NCBI RefSeq assembly: GCF_003944835.1
Contig: NZ_RWIV01000001.1
Coordinates: 2,271,501-2,335,500, forward strand
Direction: 5' to 3'
Length of the DNA: 64,000 bases
Source: Bacillus sp. HMF5848
Lineage (GTDB): Bacteria > Bacillota > Bacilli > Bacillales > HMF5848
Part shown: one piece after another, positions 43,192 to 53,137 of the stretch
Layout of the letters: each line of letters opens with the position of its first letter
Numbering within the stretch: position 1 is the first letter of the stretch
The notes under the pieces: model-generated
Told to the model about the DNA's origin: nothing
Database searches by the model: none
Seen by the model: only the letters and a program-made list of their open reading frames with translations
Translations under genes and position numbers: made by a program

Positions 43192-43359
43192 ATGGGTCGT
43201 GGTAAACATTTTAATCATAAAGAAAAAGGGCATGAAAATGAAATTCCAGAGCGTGGTAAAGAGGTTGCCAGTAAGTATAGTTTAAAAGAAGAGTATGCTA
43301 TTGAACCTGTAGCAAGTCAAGGTGATCGTCCAGTCACAATTAAAGTTGATAAAGAATAG
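43192..43359 (+). CDS. 55-residue hydrophilic protein of unknown function
   Basis: ATG at 43192 with AAGGAGGAG at good distance. It encodes a charged protein without cysteine or membrane segment: a basic, His-rich start (MGRGKHFNHKEKGHENE) and a second half ending in PVTIKVDKE. I do not recognise it. The strong ribosome site, the clean stop and a following inverted repeat support that it is a real gene, possibly a sporulation or stress peptide. It stands alone between two minus-strand units. Confidence 0.68.
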   Translation: MGRGKHFNHKEKGHENEIPERGKEVASKYSLKEEYAIEPVASQGDRPVTIKVDKE

Positions 43360-43370
43360 TTGAAAAATAA

Positions 43371-43414
43371 GGCTAACCAGCTTAAAAAGACTTAATCTTA
43401 AAGCATGGTTAGCC
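43371..43414 (+). terminator. Inverted repeat after the 55-residue gene
   Basis: A perfect 9-bp GC-containing stem (43371-43379 and 43406-43414) around a 26-base A/T-rich centre. There is no T-run, so terminator function is uncertain. Confidence 0.5.
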
Positions 43415-43457
43415 ACCTACATGTATACTTAATGTTGTGCAGACTTTCAATACTTCC

Positions 43458-43697
43458 TCAATAATCATTAGCGACCTTTTTTTCAAAAACCAAAGCATTT
43501 TGTCTCGCTTTCTCTAAACATTGTCTTGTAAAGACCTTCTCAGCCTCGTCGAGTTTATTACTTATAGTCTGCACGTCTTTTTGTACAGCATTTCTAAAAT
43601 AATACTGTTGATACTCCATTTGATAAGCAAGCTCTACCTCTAACTTGTCAAGTCTCCAGAAAATATCTGAGAACAAAGACTTTACGTCATTCCTCAT
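43458..43697 (-). CDS. Small coiled-coil protein near yppC
   Basis: A 79-residue hydrophilic protein, almost all predicted helix with heptad-like leucines and aromatic residues (FSDIFWRLDKLEVELAYQMEYQQYYF), so a coiled coil is likely. I do not recognise a family. The ATG at 43697 has GGGGGA upstream. It follows yppC on the minus strand by about 130 bases, the place of yppD in Bacillus subtilis, but similarity to YppD could not be established. Confidence 0.65.
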   Translation of the reverse strand: MRNDVKSLFSDIFWRLDKLEVELAYQMEYQQYYFRNAVQKDVQTISNKLDEAEKVFTRQCLEKARQNALVFEKKVANDY

Positions 43698-43828
43698 GCC
43701 GATAGTCCCCCTTTTTTAATCACTTGTATATCTAGTTCTCTCTTCATTTTTTTCTTCCTGCACCAGTGACAAAACTAGAACTAATTCGGCAAACAAAGTC
43801 AAAATATTCATACGCTATTGTTTTAATG

Positions 43829-44788
43829 TCATATTTTGTTATGAAATAAGTGGTTGATCTTTATTCCAAGTTGCAATTGTCGCTGTTTATGGTGATACCA
43901 CTCTGTAATATTGATGGTCTCTGTAAATTGGGGTGGTGAAAATAGATCATCAAGTTTCTTGTCTTCATATTCGAAATACCAATCTTTAAAATATGAGCGA
44001 TGATGGTAAATAATAGGATATATTAGTCTTAAGATTGGTGTACGTGTATCTGATTTTTTGTGTAAATATTTCTCATAATCTGATCTGGACCCCGTATGCT
44101 CAGTCTCTTGATGAAATAGAAAGAAATCTTTAAATAAGCTTCTTTCAAATAAAATATGAGCTAGTCTTTTTCCTAACTCAATACGGTCTTTAAGGTTCGT
44201 AAAATCGTGCACCGAACAGCCATATAATTTTCCTTGTAAAGTTGGAAAAATGACAATACTAAAATGCATAAGATCCTGTATCTTAAATACAAAAGACTTA
44301 AATACCCTTTTTTTATATAAAGGGGATTCAATCACAGGTTTTTGGATAACATTCTGTTCATTTATAATAAGAGCGTACATCAATCTCGTCTTATCTTTAC
44401 AATGCCAATAATAGTTCCATTCTTTTTCCATGAACTGAGAAACATTAAAATTACTTAGTAAGTAAAACAGTGGCTTTCCTACGATTTTTGACTTCTCATA
44501 TAGTAATAACTGCGGGTATGCATCCAAAAAAATGAGCCAATTTGCTCGCTCATATGTTATAAACAGGTGTTTCCTTGTATCATCTGATAATGCCTTCGGA
44601 AACCACCGTCCTTGTAAATCTGTCATGCTCCAGCCTGCATTTCGAGAAACAAAACTAGCTAGCAATGCCCAACGTATGTCTGGCCATTTTTCAAAAAAAA
44701 CACCATAGGCCTTAGTTCGTGATATGTTATCTATGTTACACATGTTCGTTTCGTTTTTAATTTGCTGTATAAATTCAGCTTCTGACAT
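43829..44788 (-). CDS. yppC: DUF2515 protein YppC
   Basis: A 319-residue soluble protein matching YppC (DUF2515) of Bacillus in length, position and general pattern, with many aromatic residues; examples are RTKAYGVFFEKWPDIRWALLASFVSRNAGWSMTDL in the N-terminal third and ANWLIFLDAYPQLLLYE. The function of the family is unknown. It is divergent from recU, 132 bases apart, just as yppC neighbours recU in other Bacillus genomes. ATG at 44788 with GAGGTGAG upstream. Confidence 0.85.
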   Translation of the reverse strand: MSEAEFIQQIKNETNMCNIDNISRTKAYGVFFEKWPDIRWALLASFVSRNAGWSMTDLQGRWFPKALSDDTRKHLFITYERANWLIFLDAYPQLLLYEKSKIVGKPLFYLLSNFNVSQFMEKEWNYYWHCKDKTRLMYALIINEQNVIQKPVIESPLYKKRVFKSFVFKIQDLMHFSIVIFPTLQGKLYGCSVHDFTNLKDRIELGKRLAHILFERSLFKDFFLFHQETEHTGSRSDYEKYLHKKSDTRTPILRLIYPIIYHHRSYFKDWYFEYEDKKLDDLFSPPQFTETINITEWYHHKQRQLQLGIKINHLFHNKI

Positions 44789-44920
44789 TGATATATTCTC
44801 ACCTCTGTCTTAATCTGTAACAAAATGAGCACTTTTAACCAAACAATGAGGTAAACAATTTTTTATAACAAATTTGTTTGATTTTTTGATATGATAGTGT
44901 CTTAAGAGGAGGGCTGCTTC

Positions 44921-45517
44921 ATGATCAAATATCCAAATGGGAAAAAATATGAAGGGCAACAACAAGAAAAGCAGACAGCTTCTCAAAAACAGCAATATGC
45001 AAATCGTGGAATGACATTAGAAGAAGACCTTAATGAAACTAATGCATATTATTTACAGCATGGTATAGCAGTTATACACAAGAAGCCGACACCTGTGCAA
45101 ATTGTCAAGGTCAATTATCCACATCGAAGTGCTGCTGTTATTACGGAAGCATATTTTAAACAAGCCTCCACTACTGACTATAATGGCGTGTTCAAAGGTA
45201 GATACATTGATTTCGAGGCCAAAGAAACACGTAACAAATCCTCGTTCCCTATACAAAACTTCCACGAGCACCAAATATCTCATATGAGGCAGGTTATTGC
45301 TCAAGGTGGAATAAGCTTTGTTATTTTGAGGTTTAGTACATATGATGATATTTACCTACTAGAAGCTGTGAAACTTTTTGAATTTTGGGATCGTCATATA
45401 AATGGTGGGCGTAAATCTATTACCAAGCAAGAGATTGAGAAGAATGGCTATAAAATTAATATTGGCTACCACCCAAGAATTGATTATATTTCTGTTTTAC
45501 AAACCTCTTTATTGTAG
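44921..45517 (+). CDS. recU: Holliday junction resolvase RecU
   Basis: Nuclease of 198 residues that cleaves four-way DNA junctions in recombination and chromosome segregation and modulates RecA. The family core is complete: [23 protein letters not shown], the catalytic site [21 protein letters not shown] (Asp and Glu-x-Lys of the nuclease fold) and RIDYIS at the end. The N-terminal [12 protein letters not shown] matches the start of Bacillus RecU, supporting the ATG at 44921, which has an AGGAGG site. It is followed by ponA after 23 bases, the conserved recU-ponA operon. Confidence 0.97.
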   Translation: MIKYPNGKKYEGQQQEKQTASQKQQYANRGMTLEEDLNETNAYYLQHGIAVIHKKPTPVQIVKVNYPHRSAAVITEAYFKQASTTDYNGVFKGRYIDFEAKETRNKSSFPIQNFHEHQISHMRQVIAQGGISFVILRFSTYDDIYLLEAVKLFEFWDRHINGGRKSITKQEIEKNGYKINIGYHPRIDYISVLQTSLL

Positions 45518-45540
45518 CATCTTGAAAGGAAGTATTCATA

Positions 45541-48171
45541 ATGACAGAAAAATATAGAAGCAGAGTGGAACGAAAGCAAACGACTACTCATTCAAGTAAA
45601 AAGAAGAAAAAAACGAAAAAGGGAGCAAGTGCTTTTTTTAAGCAGTTAATTCTTATCATGTTTATATTAGGTATTATTGGGATAGTTTCTGGGGCTGCAA
45701 CATTTTTCATTTTAGTGCAAGGTGCACCCACTCTTGATACTGCATTATTTAAAGATCCCCTATCTTCAAAAATATACGATATGAACGGTAATGAGATTGC
45801 AGATTGGGGAGCAGAACAACGCACCTACGTATCTTATAGTGAAATTCCCCCCGTTTTGCGTGATGCTGTTATCGCGACGGAAGATTCTCGTTTCTTTGAG
45901 CACAATGGCATAGACATCATTCGACTTGGTGGAGCCGTCATTGCCAATGTTACCGATGGATTTGGTGCTGAAGGAGCCAGTACAATTACACAGCAGGTTG
46001 TGAAAAACTATTTTCTATCACCAGAAAAAACTATTAAACGTAAAGTCCAAGAGGCTTGGCTAGCATTTCAGCTTGACTCACAATATAAAAAAGAAGAAAT
46101 TCTTGAAATATATTTAAATAAAATTTATTACTCAAACGGGGATTTCGGTGGAAAGCCGATATATGGTGTTGCAGAAGCTGCTGAGGTCTATTTTGGAATA
46201 GATAATTTAGATCAATTATCATTAGAACAAGCTGCTCTTATTGCTGGAATACCACAACGTCCAAATGCTTATAATCCTTTTAAGCATCCAGAAGCAGCAG
46301 AAAAACGACGTAACATTGTATTAATGTTAATGGTTCAACACGGAAAAATTACTCAAGAGGAAGCAGATGCTGCAAAAGCTGTTTCAATTTCAGACATGCT
46401 AGCGCCCACAAATAATAATACAACACAATATGGTGCATTTTTGGACCAAGTTATTGAAGAAGTAACAGAGCTAGGCGATGTTGATATTTCAACGGATGGA
46501 TTAAAGATCTACACAACAATCGACCCTAAAGCTCAAAGCTACGTTGACAAGATGTTAACTGAAAACGGGAAAATTACTTATCCTAATGAAGAAATGCAAG
46601 CCGGCATTGCTTTAATAGATACTAAAACTGGAGAAATAAGAGCATTAGGTGGTGGACGCAATAATGAAAATGTCCAGCGTGGCTGGAATTATGCAACAGA
46701 CACTAGAAAACAGCCTGGTTCAACAATTAAACCAATTTTAGATTACGGTCCTGCTATAGAATTTCTACAATGGTCAACATATGAGCAGGTTGTAGATGAG
46801 CCATACACTTATTCTGACAAAAACAACACTCCTATTCATAACTGGGACCGAAAATACGAAGGGCAAATGTCGATCCGCACAGCTTTAGCTCGTTCGCGAA
46901 ATATACCTGCCCTTAAAGCTATGCAAGCAGTTGCAAATGAAGTTGGTACAGATAAAGTCCAACAATTCGCAAATAACCTTGGCTTACCTCTAGACAAAGT
47001 CCATGAAGCATACTCAATCGGTGGACTAACTGAAGGAGTTTCTCCTTTACAAATGGCAGGCGCTTATAGTGCATTTGGTAATTCAGGTATTTATGTTAAA
47101 CCTCATGCTGTCACGAAGGTCGTATTTCAAAACGGGACCGAAGTAACATTGAAACCGGAACCAATAAAGGCTATGCGTGACTATACAGCATTTATGATTA
47201 CAGACATGTTGCGTTCTGTATTAACTAGCCCAATTGGAACTGGACGTGCCGCACAGGTCCCTGGTCTTGATATTGCAGGTAAAACCGGAACAACAAATTT
47301 CCCTGCAGAGATTCAAGACAAGTATGACTTACCTAATGCTGCAGTACCAGATAGTTGGTTTGTTGGTTATACAACCGATTATACTCTATCGGTATGGACT
47401 GGATTTGATAAATTTGATCAAGACAACTATCTACTTGGTAGTGAACAGACTGGTATTTCAAAACTATTGTTCCGTTCAATTATGGAATATATCTCTGATG
47501 GCAAAGACAATAAACCTTTCCAAGCCCCTAATAGCGTTGAAAAGTTAGCCGTTGAAAATGGGACGAATCCAGCTAAATTAGTAAGTGAATTTACTCCTGA
47601 GGATAAAGTGATTTATGAATACTTTGTTAAGGGGACCGAGCCAACAGAAGTATCTACAAACTATATTAAGATTGAGCCTGTTACAAATGCATCTGCTGAG
47701 TATGATGAAATTCTAGATGCAATTGGACTTACATGGGAGTATATAACACCTAATACAGTTGAAGAACCAGCTGATTATACATTTGAAGTTATGATGTCCA
47801 TTGATGAAGGTGCTCCCACCTTATTAAGCTCACAAAAGGATTCAACTGTTCTAGTTGAGAACCCGATAAAAGGAGCAATATACACTTTTAATATAATTGC
47901 CATGAACACAAATAATCCTGAAAACAAAAGTGAACCTATTTCGGTTTCTATTACCGTACCCGAATTTCTCAATCCGATTGAATTACCACCAATAGATTCA
48001 GTAGAACCGATTGAACCTGGGGACCCTGAAAACCCTATCGATGAACCAATAGATGAGAATGAGGATGAAGAAGAATTACCTAGCACTCCTTCTACGGATG
48101 AAGATAATATCGGAGATACACCCCCTGCTGATAATCAAGGTGAAGATAATAGCAGTTCCGATGGTAACTAA
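45541..48171 (+). CDS. ponA: Penicillin-binding protein 1A/1B (PonA)
   Basis: Bifunctional class A penicillin-binding protein of 876 residues that polymerises and cross-links peptidoglycan. A Lys-rich cytoplasmic tail (1-33) precedes the membrane anchor (about 34-60). The glycosyltransferase domain has Glu114 in ATEDSRFFEHNG. The transpeptidase has the active Ser394 in PGSTIK, SRN at 452-454 and KTGT at 581-584. A fibronectin-type region follows (about 715-800), then an acidic, Pro- and Glu-rich tail to the end, typical of extracellular linkers. It lies directly after recU and ends at a good terminator. Confidence 0.97.
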   Translation: MTEKYRSRVERKQTTTHSSKKKKKTKKGASAFFKQLILIMFILGIIGIVSGAATFFILVQGAPTLDTALFKDPLSSKIYDMNGNEIADWGAEQRTYVSYSEIPPVLRDAVIATEDSRFFEHNGIDIIRLGGAVIANVTDGFGAEGASTITQQVVKNYFLSPEKTIKRKVQEAWLAFQLDSQYKKEEILEIYLNKIYYSNGDFGGKPIYGVAEAAEVYFGIDNLDQLSLEQAALIAGIPQRPNAYNPFKHPEAAEKRRNIVLMLMVQHGKITQEEADAAKAVSISDMLAPTNNNTTQYGAFLDQVIEEVTELGDVDISTDGLKIYTTIDPKAQSYVDKMLTENGKITYPNEEMQAGIALIDTKTGEIRALGGGRNNENVQRGWNYATDTRKQPGSTIKPILDYGPAIEFLQWSTYEQVVDEPYTYSDKNNTPIHNWDRKYEGQMSIRTALARSRNIPALKAMQAVANEVGTDKVQQFANNLGLPLDKVHEAYSIGGLTEGVSPLQMAGAYSAFGNSGIYVKPHAVTKVVFQNGTEVTLKPEPIKAMRDYTAFMITDMLRSVLTSPIGTGRAAQVPGLDIAGKTGTTNFPAEIQDKYDLPNAAVPDSWFVGYTTDYTLSVWTGFDKFDQDNYLLGSEQTGISKLLFRSIMEYISDGKDNKPFQAPNSVEKLAVENGTNPAKLVSEFTPEDKVIYEYFVKGTEPTEVSTNYIKIEPVTNASAEYDEILDAIGLTWEYITPNTVEEPADYTFEVMMSIDEGAPTLLSSQKDSTVLVENPIKGAIYTFNIIAMNTNNPENKSEPISVSITVPEFLNPIELPPIDSVEPIEPGDPENPIDEPIDENEDEEELPSTPSTDEDNIGDTPPADNQGEDNSSSDGN

Positions 48172-48252
48172 ATGATCATAATGAATGGATTCACTCGTGA
48201 GATGCAAAACAATTAATTCACAAATATTCGTAAATATAAATCTCAGTTCAAT

Positions 48253-48290
48253 AAGGCTTAGAGAAATTTTATCTCTAAGCCTTTTTTATT
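48253..48290 (+). terminator. Terminator after ponA
   Basis: A perfect 12-bp stem (48253-48264 and 48272-48283) with a 7-base loop, followed by a T-run. Confidence 0.95.
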
Positions 48291-48374
48291 TCTATTCCCC
48301 TAATTTCCCCTAATAGAGTGTAGTCCGTTTAGTTCCCACTGTAATAATAGTTTTGAAGGAGTTGTTGAAACAAA

Positions 48375-48406
48375 CAAAAAAATGCCCCAAAGGAAAATTC
48401 GGGACA
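48375..48406 (-). terminator. Terminator after ypoC
   Basis: On the minus strand TGTCCCGAA pairs with TTTGGGGCA (two wobble pairs) around a 6-base loop, followed by a run of seven T. It ends the long asnS-dnaD-nth-ypoC direction. Confidence 0.85.
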
Positions 48407-48418
48407 AATCTGTGTTAT

Positions 48419-48940
48419 TTATGTTTGTTTCATTGCTTGCTGCTTATAATATAATTTTTCGAGTTCATTCATTATTTCAGTAAGTTGAATGAAAGAGTGA
48501 TACTGTTCAGGCTTATTTAGAATATATGAGAAACGATCAACTATGTTAATTGGTTTTACAGATAACAAATGCAGCGCATCCTCAAGCTCCCTAACATTTT
48601 CCACATACGTACCATTTAACCAAAATAAGTAACACAAAGCATATTGTGATGCTCTCTTCATAATAGGCAAAGCCGCCTGCTTATCGCGCTTTGAAAAACT
48701 GTCATGCAATAGAAGCTTGTCATCATTCCATGTCTTTAATACTTGTTTGCTACTAGCAGCAAAATAAGTCCAGGGCTTCTCAAGAGAAATATTTAGAAAT
48801 GCAGCAATATCATAAACAAAATAGCCTTCTTGTAGAATACTTTCAATGCTCGCTGACGTAGGTATATATATGCTGTCACCTTCATTATAAAACAATGGAT
48901 GTATAAAAGGTGCTGGTACCTTTATCATGTTAGTTTTCAT
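48419..48940 (-). CDS. ypoC: YpoC-family protein
   Basis: A 173-residue soluble protein assigned to YpoC by position (directly after nth and before ponA, as in Bacillus subtilis), length and the recurring segment FFWLNGTYVENV-like LFWLNGTYVENVRELEDAL. Function unknown. Its ATG is one base after the nth stop, so translation is coupled. It is the last gene before a terminator. Confidence 0.82.
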   Translation of the reverse strand: MKTNMIKVPAPFIHPLFYNEGDSIYIPTSASIESILQEGYFVYDIAAFLNISLEKPWTYFAASSKQVLKTWNDDKLLLHDSFSKRDKQAALPIMKRASQYALCYLFWLNGTYVENVRELEDALHLLSVKPINIVDRFSYILNKPEQYHSFIQLTEIMNELEKLYYKQQAMKQT

Positions 48941-48941
48941 A

Positions 48942-49589
48942 TTACTTAACCTTCATCCTTTTCTTTCCTTCTCTACACATCTCCAATAATGGACAAGTCG
49001 GACATTGTGGAGATTGTGCTTTACAGTGATAGCGACCAAAAAAGATCATTCGATGATGTGTTACGCCCCATTCATCTTCAGGTACTTTTCGCATTAGTGT
49101 TTTTTCAACTTCTAACACACTATCCTTCCAGCGACAAAAAGCTAGTCGTTTACTCACTCTTTCAACATGTGTATCTACAGCAATAGCAGGTATACCAAAT
49201 GCTACAGACACTACAACGTTTGCAGTTTTTCTCCCTACACCTGGAAGCTTTGTAAGTTCATCACGATCTCTTGGCACTTCGCCCCCATATTCAGATAACA
49301 GCATTTGACAAAGCTTTTGAATGTTCTTAGCCTTATTTCGGTATAACCCTATAGATCGTATATCATTTTGTAATTCTTCTAGTGATACGTTCAAATAATC
49401 TTGTGGTGTTTTGTATTTCTGGAAGAGATTCTTAGTTACTTTGTTTACAAGAACATCCGTGCATTGGGCTGACAAAGCTACAGCAATGACGAGTTCGAAT
49501 GGATTGCTATGAACTAACTCACAATGTGCCTCCGGATACATGTCTCCCATGATATCTAAACAATGACGAATTTGAGTTTTATTTAACAA
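48942..49589 (-). CDS. nth: Endonuclease III
   Basis: Base-excision-repair DNA glycosylase/AP lyase of 215 residues acting on oxidised pyrimidines. The helix-hairpin-helix LPGVGRKTANVV contains the catalytic Lys121. Asp139 in AVDTHVERVS is the second catalytic residue. The [4Fe-4S] cluster is complete: C189-x6-C196-x2-C199-x5-C205. It lies between dnaD and ypoC, the standard Bacillus order. Confidence 0.97.
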   Translation of the reverse strand: MLNKTQIRHCLDIMGDMYPEAHCELVHSNPFELVIAVALSAQCTDVLVNKVTKNLFQKYKTPQDYLNVSLEELQNDIRSIGLYRNKAKNIQKLCQMLLSEYGGEVPRDRDELTKLPGVGRKTANVVVSVAFGIPAIAVDTHVERVSKRLAFCRWKDSVLEVEKTLMRKVPEDEWGVTHHRMIFFGRYHCKAQSPQCPTCPLLEMCREGKKRMKVK

Positions 49590-49611
49590 CTACATCACCT
49601 ACTTATTCACA

Positions 49612-50322
49612 CTAGCTTTCGAGCCAATTAAAAATTGGAATATCTTTATTCTTTCTTGATTGAGTTTCGTAATCACTTGTTGACTTCTGACGTTTCTGAT
49701 TAAGTCTAAATTTACGTGTATACTCCTGAGCCTGTTCTACTGTATCTATTCCGTTTCTTTTCCATTCAAATAAAATTCTGTCAATATACTTAAAGCTTAA
49801 CTTACCACTAAGTACAGCCTCACGAAGAGCTAACTTAATGATTGGTGCTTTCTGTTTATCATCATCTATCCACATTGAAAGCATCTCGGTCTCAAAAGGT
49901 GATAATGGCCTTCCAAATTCTTGTTCGAATGTGATATAAAGTTGTGTTTCTTCTTCCTGCTTAACCTCAACTTTTTCTTCAAATGTCTCTGTTAATAAGA
50001 GTTGATACAGCTTTTCATAGAGCGGCTGCAAAGAATATGATTCATATATGAACTGATCGTCCTTCGCTTCAGTAATCGTAATAAAATTTTTCTGAAGGAG
50101 CAATTTCAATAATTGTGTGCATTGTTGTGTTGAAAAACTTGTTCTTGCAGATATTTCATCTGGTGTAGGAAACTGATTACCACTGTCTATAAAATTTTGG
50201 ATGTGAAGCAATAAAACGAGTTCTTCTTCATTAAGACCTAATCGATTGTATGATCCTAATAATAGTTTTGGAATGACGATGTGGCCTTGTTGAAGCCATT
50301 CAATCACTTTGGAATCTTGCAT
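49612..50322 (-). CDS. dnaD: Replication initiation protein DnaD
   Basis: DNA-remodelling protein of 236 residues needed with DnaB and DnaI to load the replicative helicase. The N-terminal winged-helix domain (about 1-100; PTPDEISARTSFSTQQCTQLL) is followed by the DnaD/DnaB C-terminal domain (about 125-210) with FGRPLSPFETEML and the YxxxIL motif in YIDRILFEWKRNGIDTVEQA, and the end IPIFNWLES is typical. I choose the ATG at 50322 with GAGGTG seven bases before it; the frame is open five codons further without a ribosome site. Confidence 0.95.
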   Translation of the reverse strand: MQDSKVIEWLQQGHIVIPKLLLGSYNRLGLNEEELVLLLHIQNFIDSGNQFPTPDEISARTSFSTQQCTQLLKLLLQKNFITITEAKDDQFIYESYSLQPLYEKLYQLLLTETFEEKVEVKQEEETQLYITFEQEFGRPLSPFETEMLSMWIDDDKQKAPIIKLALREAVLSGKLSFKYIDRILFEWKRNGIDTVEQAQEYTRKFRLNQKRQKSTSDYETQSRKNKDIPIFNWLES

Positions 50323-50444
50323 TGTTAAACACCTCAATATTAGTATAACATGTCCTTACCTAACGTAACATTGAATAATCATTCCATTTAAACATGCAAA
50401 ATGCATTTGATTTATGTAAAAATTTATATAATTAAAGACAAGGA

Positions 50445-50484
50445 AAGTGCCGCGAGAGCTGTAAGTTACAGACCCCGGGCACTT
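50445..50484 (-). terminator. Two-tier hairpin between asnS and dnaD
   Basis: An outer stem AAGTGCC/GGCACTT (50445-50451 and 50478-50484) encloses an inner stem CTGTAA/TTACAG (50459-50464 and 50466-50471). It lies seven bases after the asnS stop. The T-run is on the plus-strand side, so the minus-strand effect may be partial termination or an RNA processing site. Confidence 0.55.
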
Positions 50485-50490
50485 CATTTT

Positions 50491-51783
50491 TTATGGGTAT
50501 AATCGATTTAATAAACGTGGGAACGGAATAGACTCACGTACATGCTCTACGCCAGAAATCCAAGCCACTGTTCTTTCTAGTCCAAGTCCAAAACCTGAAT
50601 GAGGGACAGAACCATATTGACGTAATTGCAAATACCATTTATAAGCATCTGGATCAAGCTCATGCTCCTTTAATCGCGATTCTAAAAGTTCATAATCATG
50701 GATGCGCTCCGAGCCACCAATAATTTCTCCATATCCTTCTGGTGCAATTAAGTCTGCACAAAGCACGACATCATCACGGTCAGGTGCTGGTTGCATATAA
50801 AATGGTTTTAGCGACGTTGGATAATGAGTGATAAATACAGGCTTGTCAAAGCTTTCAGCTATAGCAGTTTCATGTGGTGCTCCGAAATCATCACCCCACT
50901 GAATATCATCAAAGCCTTTTTCGTGTAGGAAAGTAATAGCATCGTCATACGATATTCTAGGGAACGGTGCCGTAATTTGCTCAAGCTTGGACGTATCACG
51001 ACCAAGTGTTTGTAGTTCTAAACTACAGTTTTTAAGTACCGATTGAACAATAAACGAAACGTACTCTTCTTGGACTTTTAGATTATCTTCAAACTCATAA
51101 AATGCCATTTCCGGCTCAATCATCCAAAACTCAATTAAGTGGCGACGTGTTTTTGATTTCTCTGCTCGGAACGTTGGACCAAATGAGAAAACCTTCCCTA
51201 GTGCCATCGCAGCAGCTTCCATGTATAACTGTCCACTTTGTGATAAATAAGCATCTTCTTCAAAATATTTTGTGTGAAACAATTCTGTTGTGCCTTCAGG
51301 TGCACTACCTGTTAAAATAGGTGGATCTACCTTTGAAAATCCGTTATTGTTAAAAAATTCATATGTTGCACGTATAATTTCGTTGCGAACTTTCATAACA
51401 GCGTGTTGTCGTTTAGAACGTAGCCATAAATGTCTATGATCCATTAAAAATTCTGTACCATGTTCTTTTGGCGTAATCGGATAATCTGTTGATTCATGAA
51501 TCAGTTTAACACTCTGAATTCCCATTTCAAAGCCGAATGGAGATCGTGTATCTTCACGTATAACTCCTGTTACATACAGAGATGACTCTTGCGTTAAAGC
51601 CTTAATATTCTGGAAGATTTCTTCCCCAATCTCTGCTTTCTCTACGACCCCCTGTATAAAGCCAGTCCCATCACGAAGCTGTAAAAAAGCAATTTTTCCA
51701 CTTGAACGTTTATTTGCTAGCCAAGCTCCAATAGTTACTTGTTGCCCGACATACTTATGTACTTCTGCAATCGTTGTTTTCAC
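50491..51783 (-). CDS. asnS: Asparaginyl-tRNA synthetase
   Basis: Class II aminoacyl-tRNA synthetase of 430 residues, typical length. The N-terminal OB-fold anticodon-binding domain (about 1-105) starts with the strands [28 protein letters not shown]. Motif 2 is in [27 protein letters not shown], and motif 3 [15 protein letters not shown] lies near the C-terminus. It attaches asparagine to tRNA-Asn. Its place next to aspB is the conserved Bacillus order. No T-box leader is seen in the 170 bases upstream. Confidence 0.97.
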   Translation of the reverse strand: MKTTIAEVHKYVGQQVTIGAWLANKRSSGKIAFLQLRDGTGFIQGVVEKAEIGEEIFQNIKALTQESSLYVTGVIREDTRSPFGFEMGIQSVKLIHESTDYPITPKEHGTEFLMDHRHLWLRSKRQHAVMKVRNEIIRATYEFFNNNGFSKVDPPILTGSAPEGTTELFHTKYFEEDAYLSQSGQLYMEAAAMALGKVFSFGPTFRAEKSKTRRHLIEFWMIEPEMAFYEFEDNLKVQEEYVSFIVQSVLKNCSLELQTLGRDTSKLEQITAPFPRISYDDAITFLHEKGFDDIQWGDDFGAPHETAIAESFDKPVFITHYPTSLKPFYMQPAPDRDDVVLCADLIAPEGYGEIIGGSERIHDYELLESRLKEHELDPDAYKWYLQLRQYGSVPHSGFGLGLERTVAWISGVEHVRESIPFPRLLNRLYP

Positions 51784-51909
51784 GCTAAGTTTCCCTCCAA
51801 CACTAATAAAAATATAACTATGTATTCATCTGTCCTATACTTGTTCATTATACATATCGACAAAAATTGAAGCAATAAAATTAATGAAAAACCACATTAT
51901 GAATAAGAA

Positions 51910-51933
51910 AACAGCCATAATTGTTTGGCTGTT
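51910..51933 (-). terminator. Terminator after aspB
   Basis: A perfect 8-bp stem (51910-51917 and 51926-51933) with an 8-base loop, followed on the minus strand by TTTC and an AT-rich stretch. It lies about 20 bases after the aspB stop. Confidence 0.82.
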
Positions 51934-51952
51934 CTCTGTCCTACTAGAAAAC

Positions 51953-53137
51953 TTATTTAGATTTTTTTTCAACAAATGATGCTATTCTTTCCACTGCTTC
52001 CTCTAATAGCTCTAACGAGGTTGCATATGACAGACGAATATTATCTGGTGCACCAAAGCCAGATCCTGGTACAACGGCAACATTCGCCTCTTCCAACAAG
52101 GCTGTGGAAAAGTCATCAACATTTCCGTATCCACAAGCTGTTGCAGCATTTTTCACATTCGGAAATAAGTAAAACGCTCCCTGTGGCATTAAACACGAAA
52201 TACCATCAATAGCTATAAGCTTGTCATAAATTATATTTAATCGTTTCTCAAAAGCGATTCTCATCTCTTCAACAGCTTCTTGCGAACCACTGTAGGCTGC
52301 AATAGCACCATATTGAGCCATAACGGCTGGATTGGAAGTGCTGTGACTAGCTAAATCAGTCATAGCTGAAATTATTTGCTTATCCCCTGCTGCATACCCT
52401 ATTCTCCAGCCAGTCATTGAATGTGATTTAGACACTCCGTTAATAATAATGGTTTGTGCTTTAAGTTCAGGTGATAACTCAGCAATTGACACATGCTTAT
52501 CGTCCCCATAAATTAACTTTTCGTATATTTCATCTGAGACAATTAAAATGTTATGTTCTAAACAAACTGCACCAAGTTCATGGAGTTCATCTGCTGTATA
52601 CATCATACCGGTTGGGTTACTAGGTGAATTTAGAATAATAGCCTTTGTTTTTTCCGTTATAGCTTCTTTAAGCTGTGACGCTGTAATTTTAAATTGTTGT
52701 GCTTCTGCTCCCACAATATAGGTCGGAATGCCTCCAGCTAATTTTACTTGCTCAGGATAGCTTACCCAATAAGGTGTAGGAATTATTACTTCATCGCCTT
52801 CATTTAATACTACTTGAAATAAAGTATACAAAGCATGCTTTGCACCTGAACAAACAATAATCTCATGGTTTGAATAAGTCAGTCCTTGATCATGTTTAAA
52901 CTTTTTAATTATTTCTTCCTTCAGTGCTGGTAATCCTCCTGAGGGTGTATATTTCGTATGACCTTCATACATTGATTTGCTGGCAGCTTCAATAATGTGA
53001 TCAGGGGTATTAAAGTCAGGTTCACCAGCACCTAGACCGATAACATCATAACCAGCTGCTTTTAATTCCTTCGCCTTTGCCGTAATCGCTAATGTCGATG
53101 ACGGAGTTAAAGCTTCTACACGTTTTGATATAAACAT
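51953..53137 (-). CDS. aspB: Aspartate aminotransferase (AspB type)
   Basis: PLP-dependent class I aminotransferase of 394 residues. The Schiff-base lysine is Lys237 in INGVSKSHSMTGWRIGY. Substrate and cofactor residues are in SNPTG near 173-177 and SDEIYEKL near 201-208. It interconverts aspartate and 2-oxoglutarate with oxaloacetate and glutamate. The position between ypmB and asnS is that of Bacillus subtilis aspB, which supports this over other class I aminotransferases. ATG at 53137 with AGGAGG. Confidence 0.95.
   Translation of the reverse strand: MFISKRVEALTPSSTLAITAKAKELKAAGYDVIGLGAGEPDFNTPDHIIEAASKSMYEGHTKYTPSGGLPALKEEIIKKFKHDQGLTYSNHEIIVCSGAKHALYTLFQVVLNEGDEVIIPTPYWVSYPEQVKLAGGIPTYIVGAEAQQFKITASQLKEAITEKTKAIILNSPSNPTGMMYTADELHELGAVCLEHNILIVSDEIYEKLIYGDDKHVSIAELSPELKAQTIIINGVSKSHSMTGWRIGYAAGDKQIISAMTDLASHSTSNPAVMAQYGAIAAYSGSQEAVEEMRIAFEKRLNIIYDKLIAIDGISCLMPQGAFYLFPNVKNAATACGYGNVDDFSTALLEEANVAVVPGSGFGAPDNIRLSYATSLELLEEAVERIASFVEKKSK

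Noticed and set aside
51784-51952. T-box leader for asnS or aspB
   Set aside because: The space is too short, and no specifier stem, T-box sequence or antiterminator was recognised.
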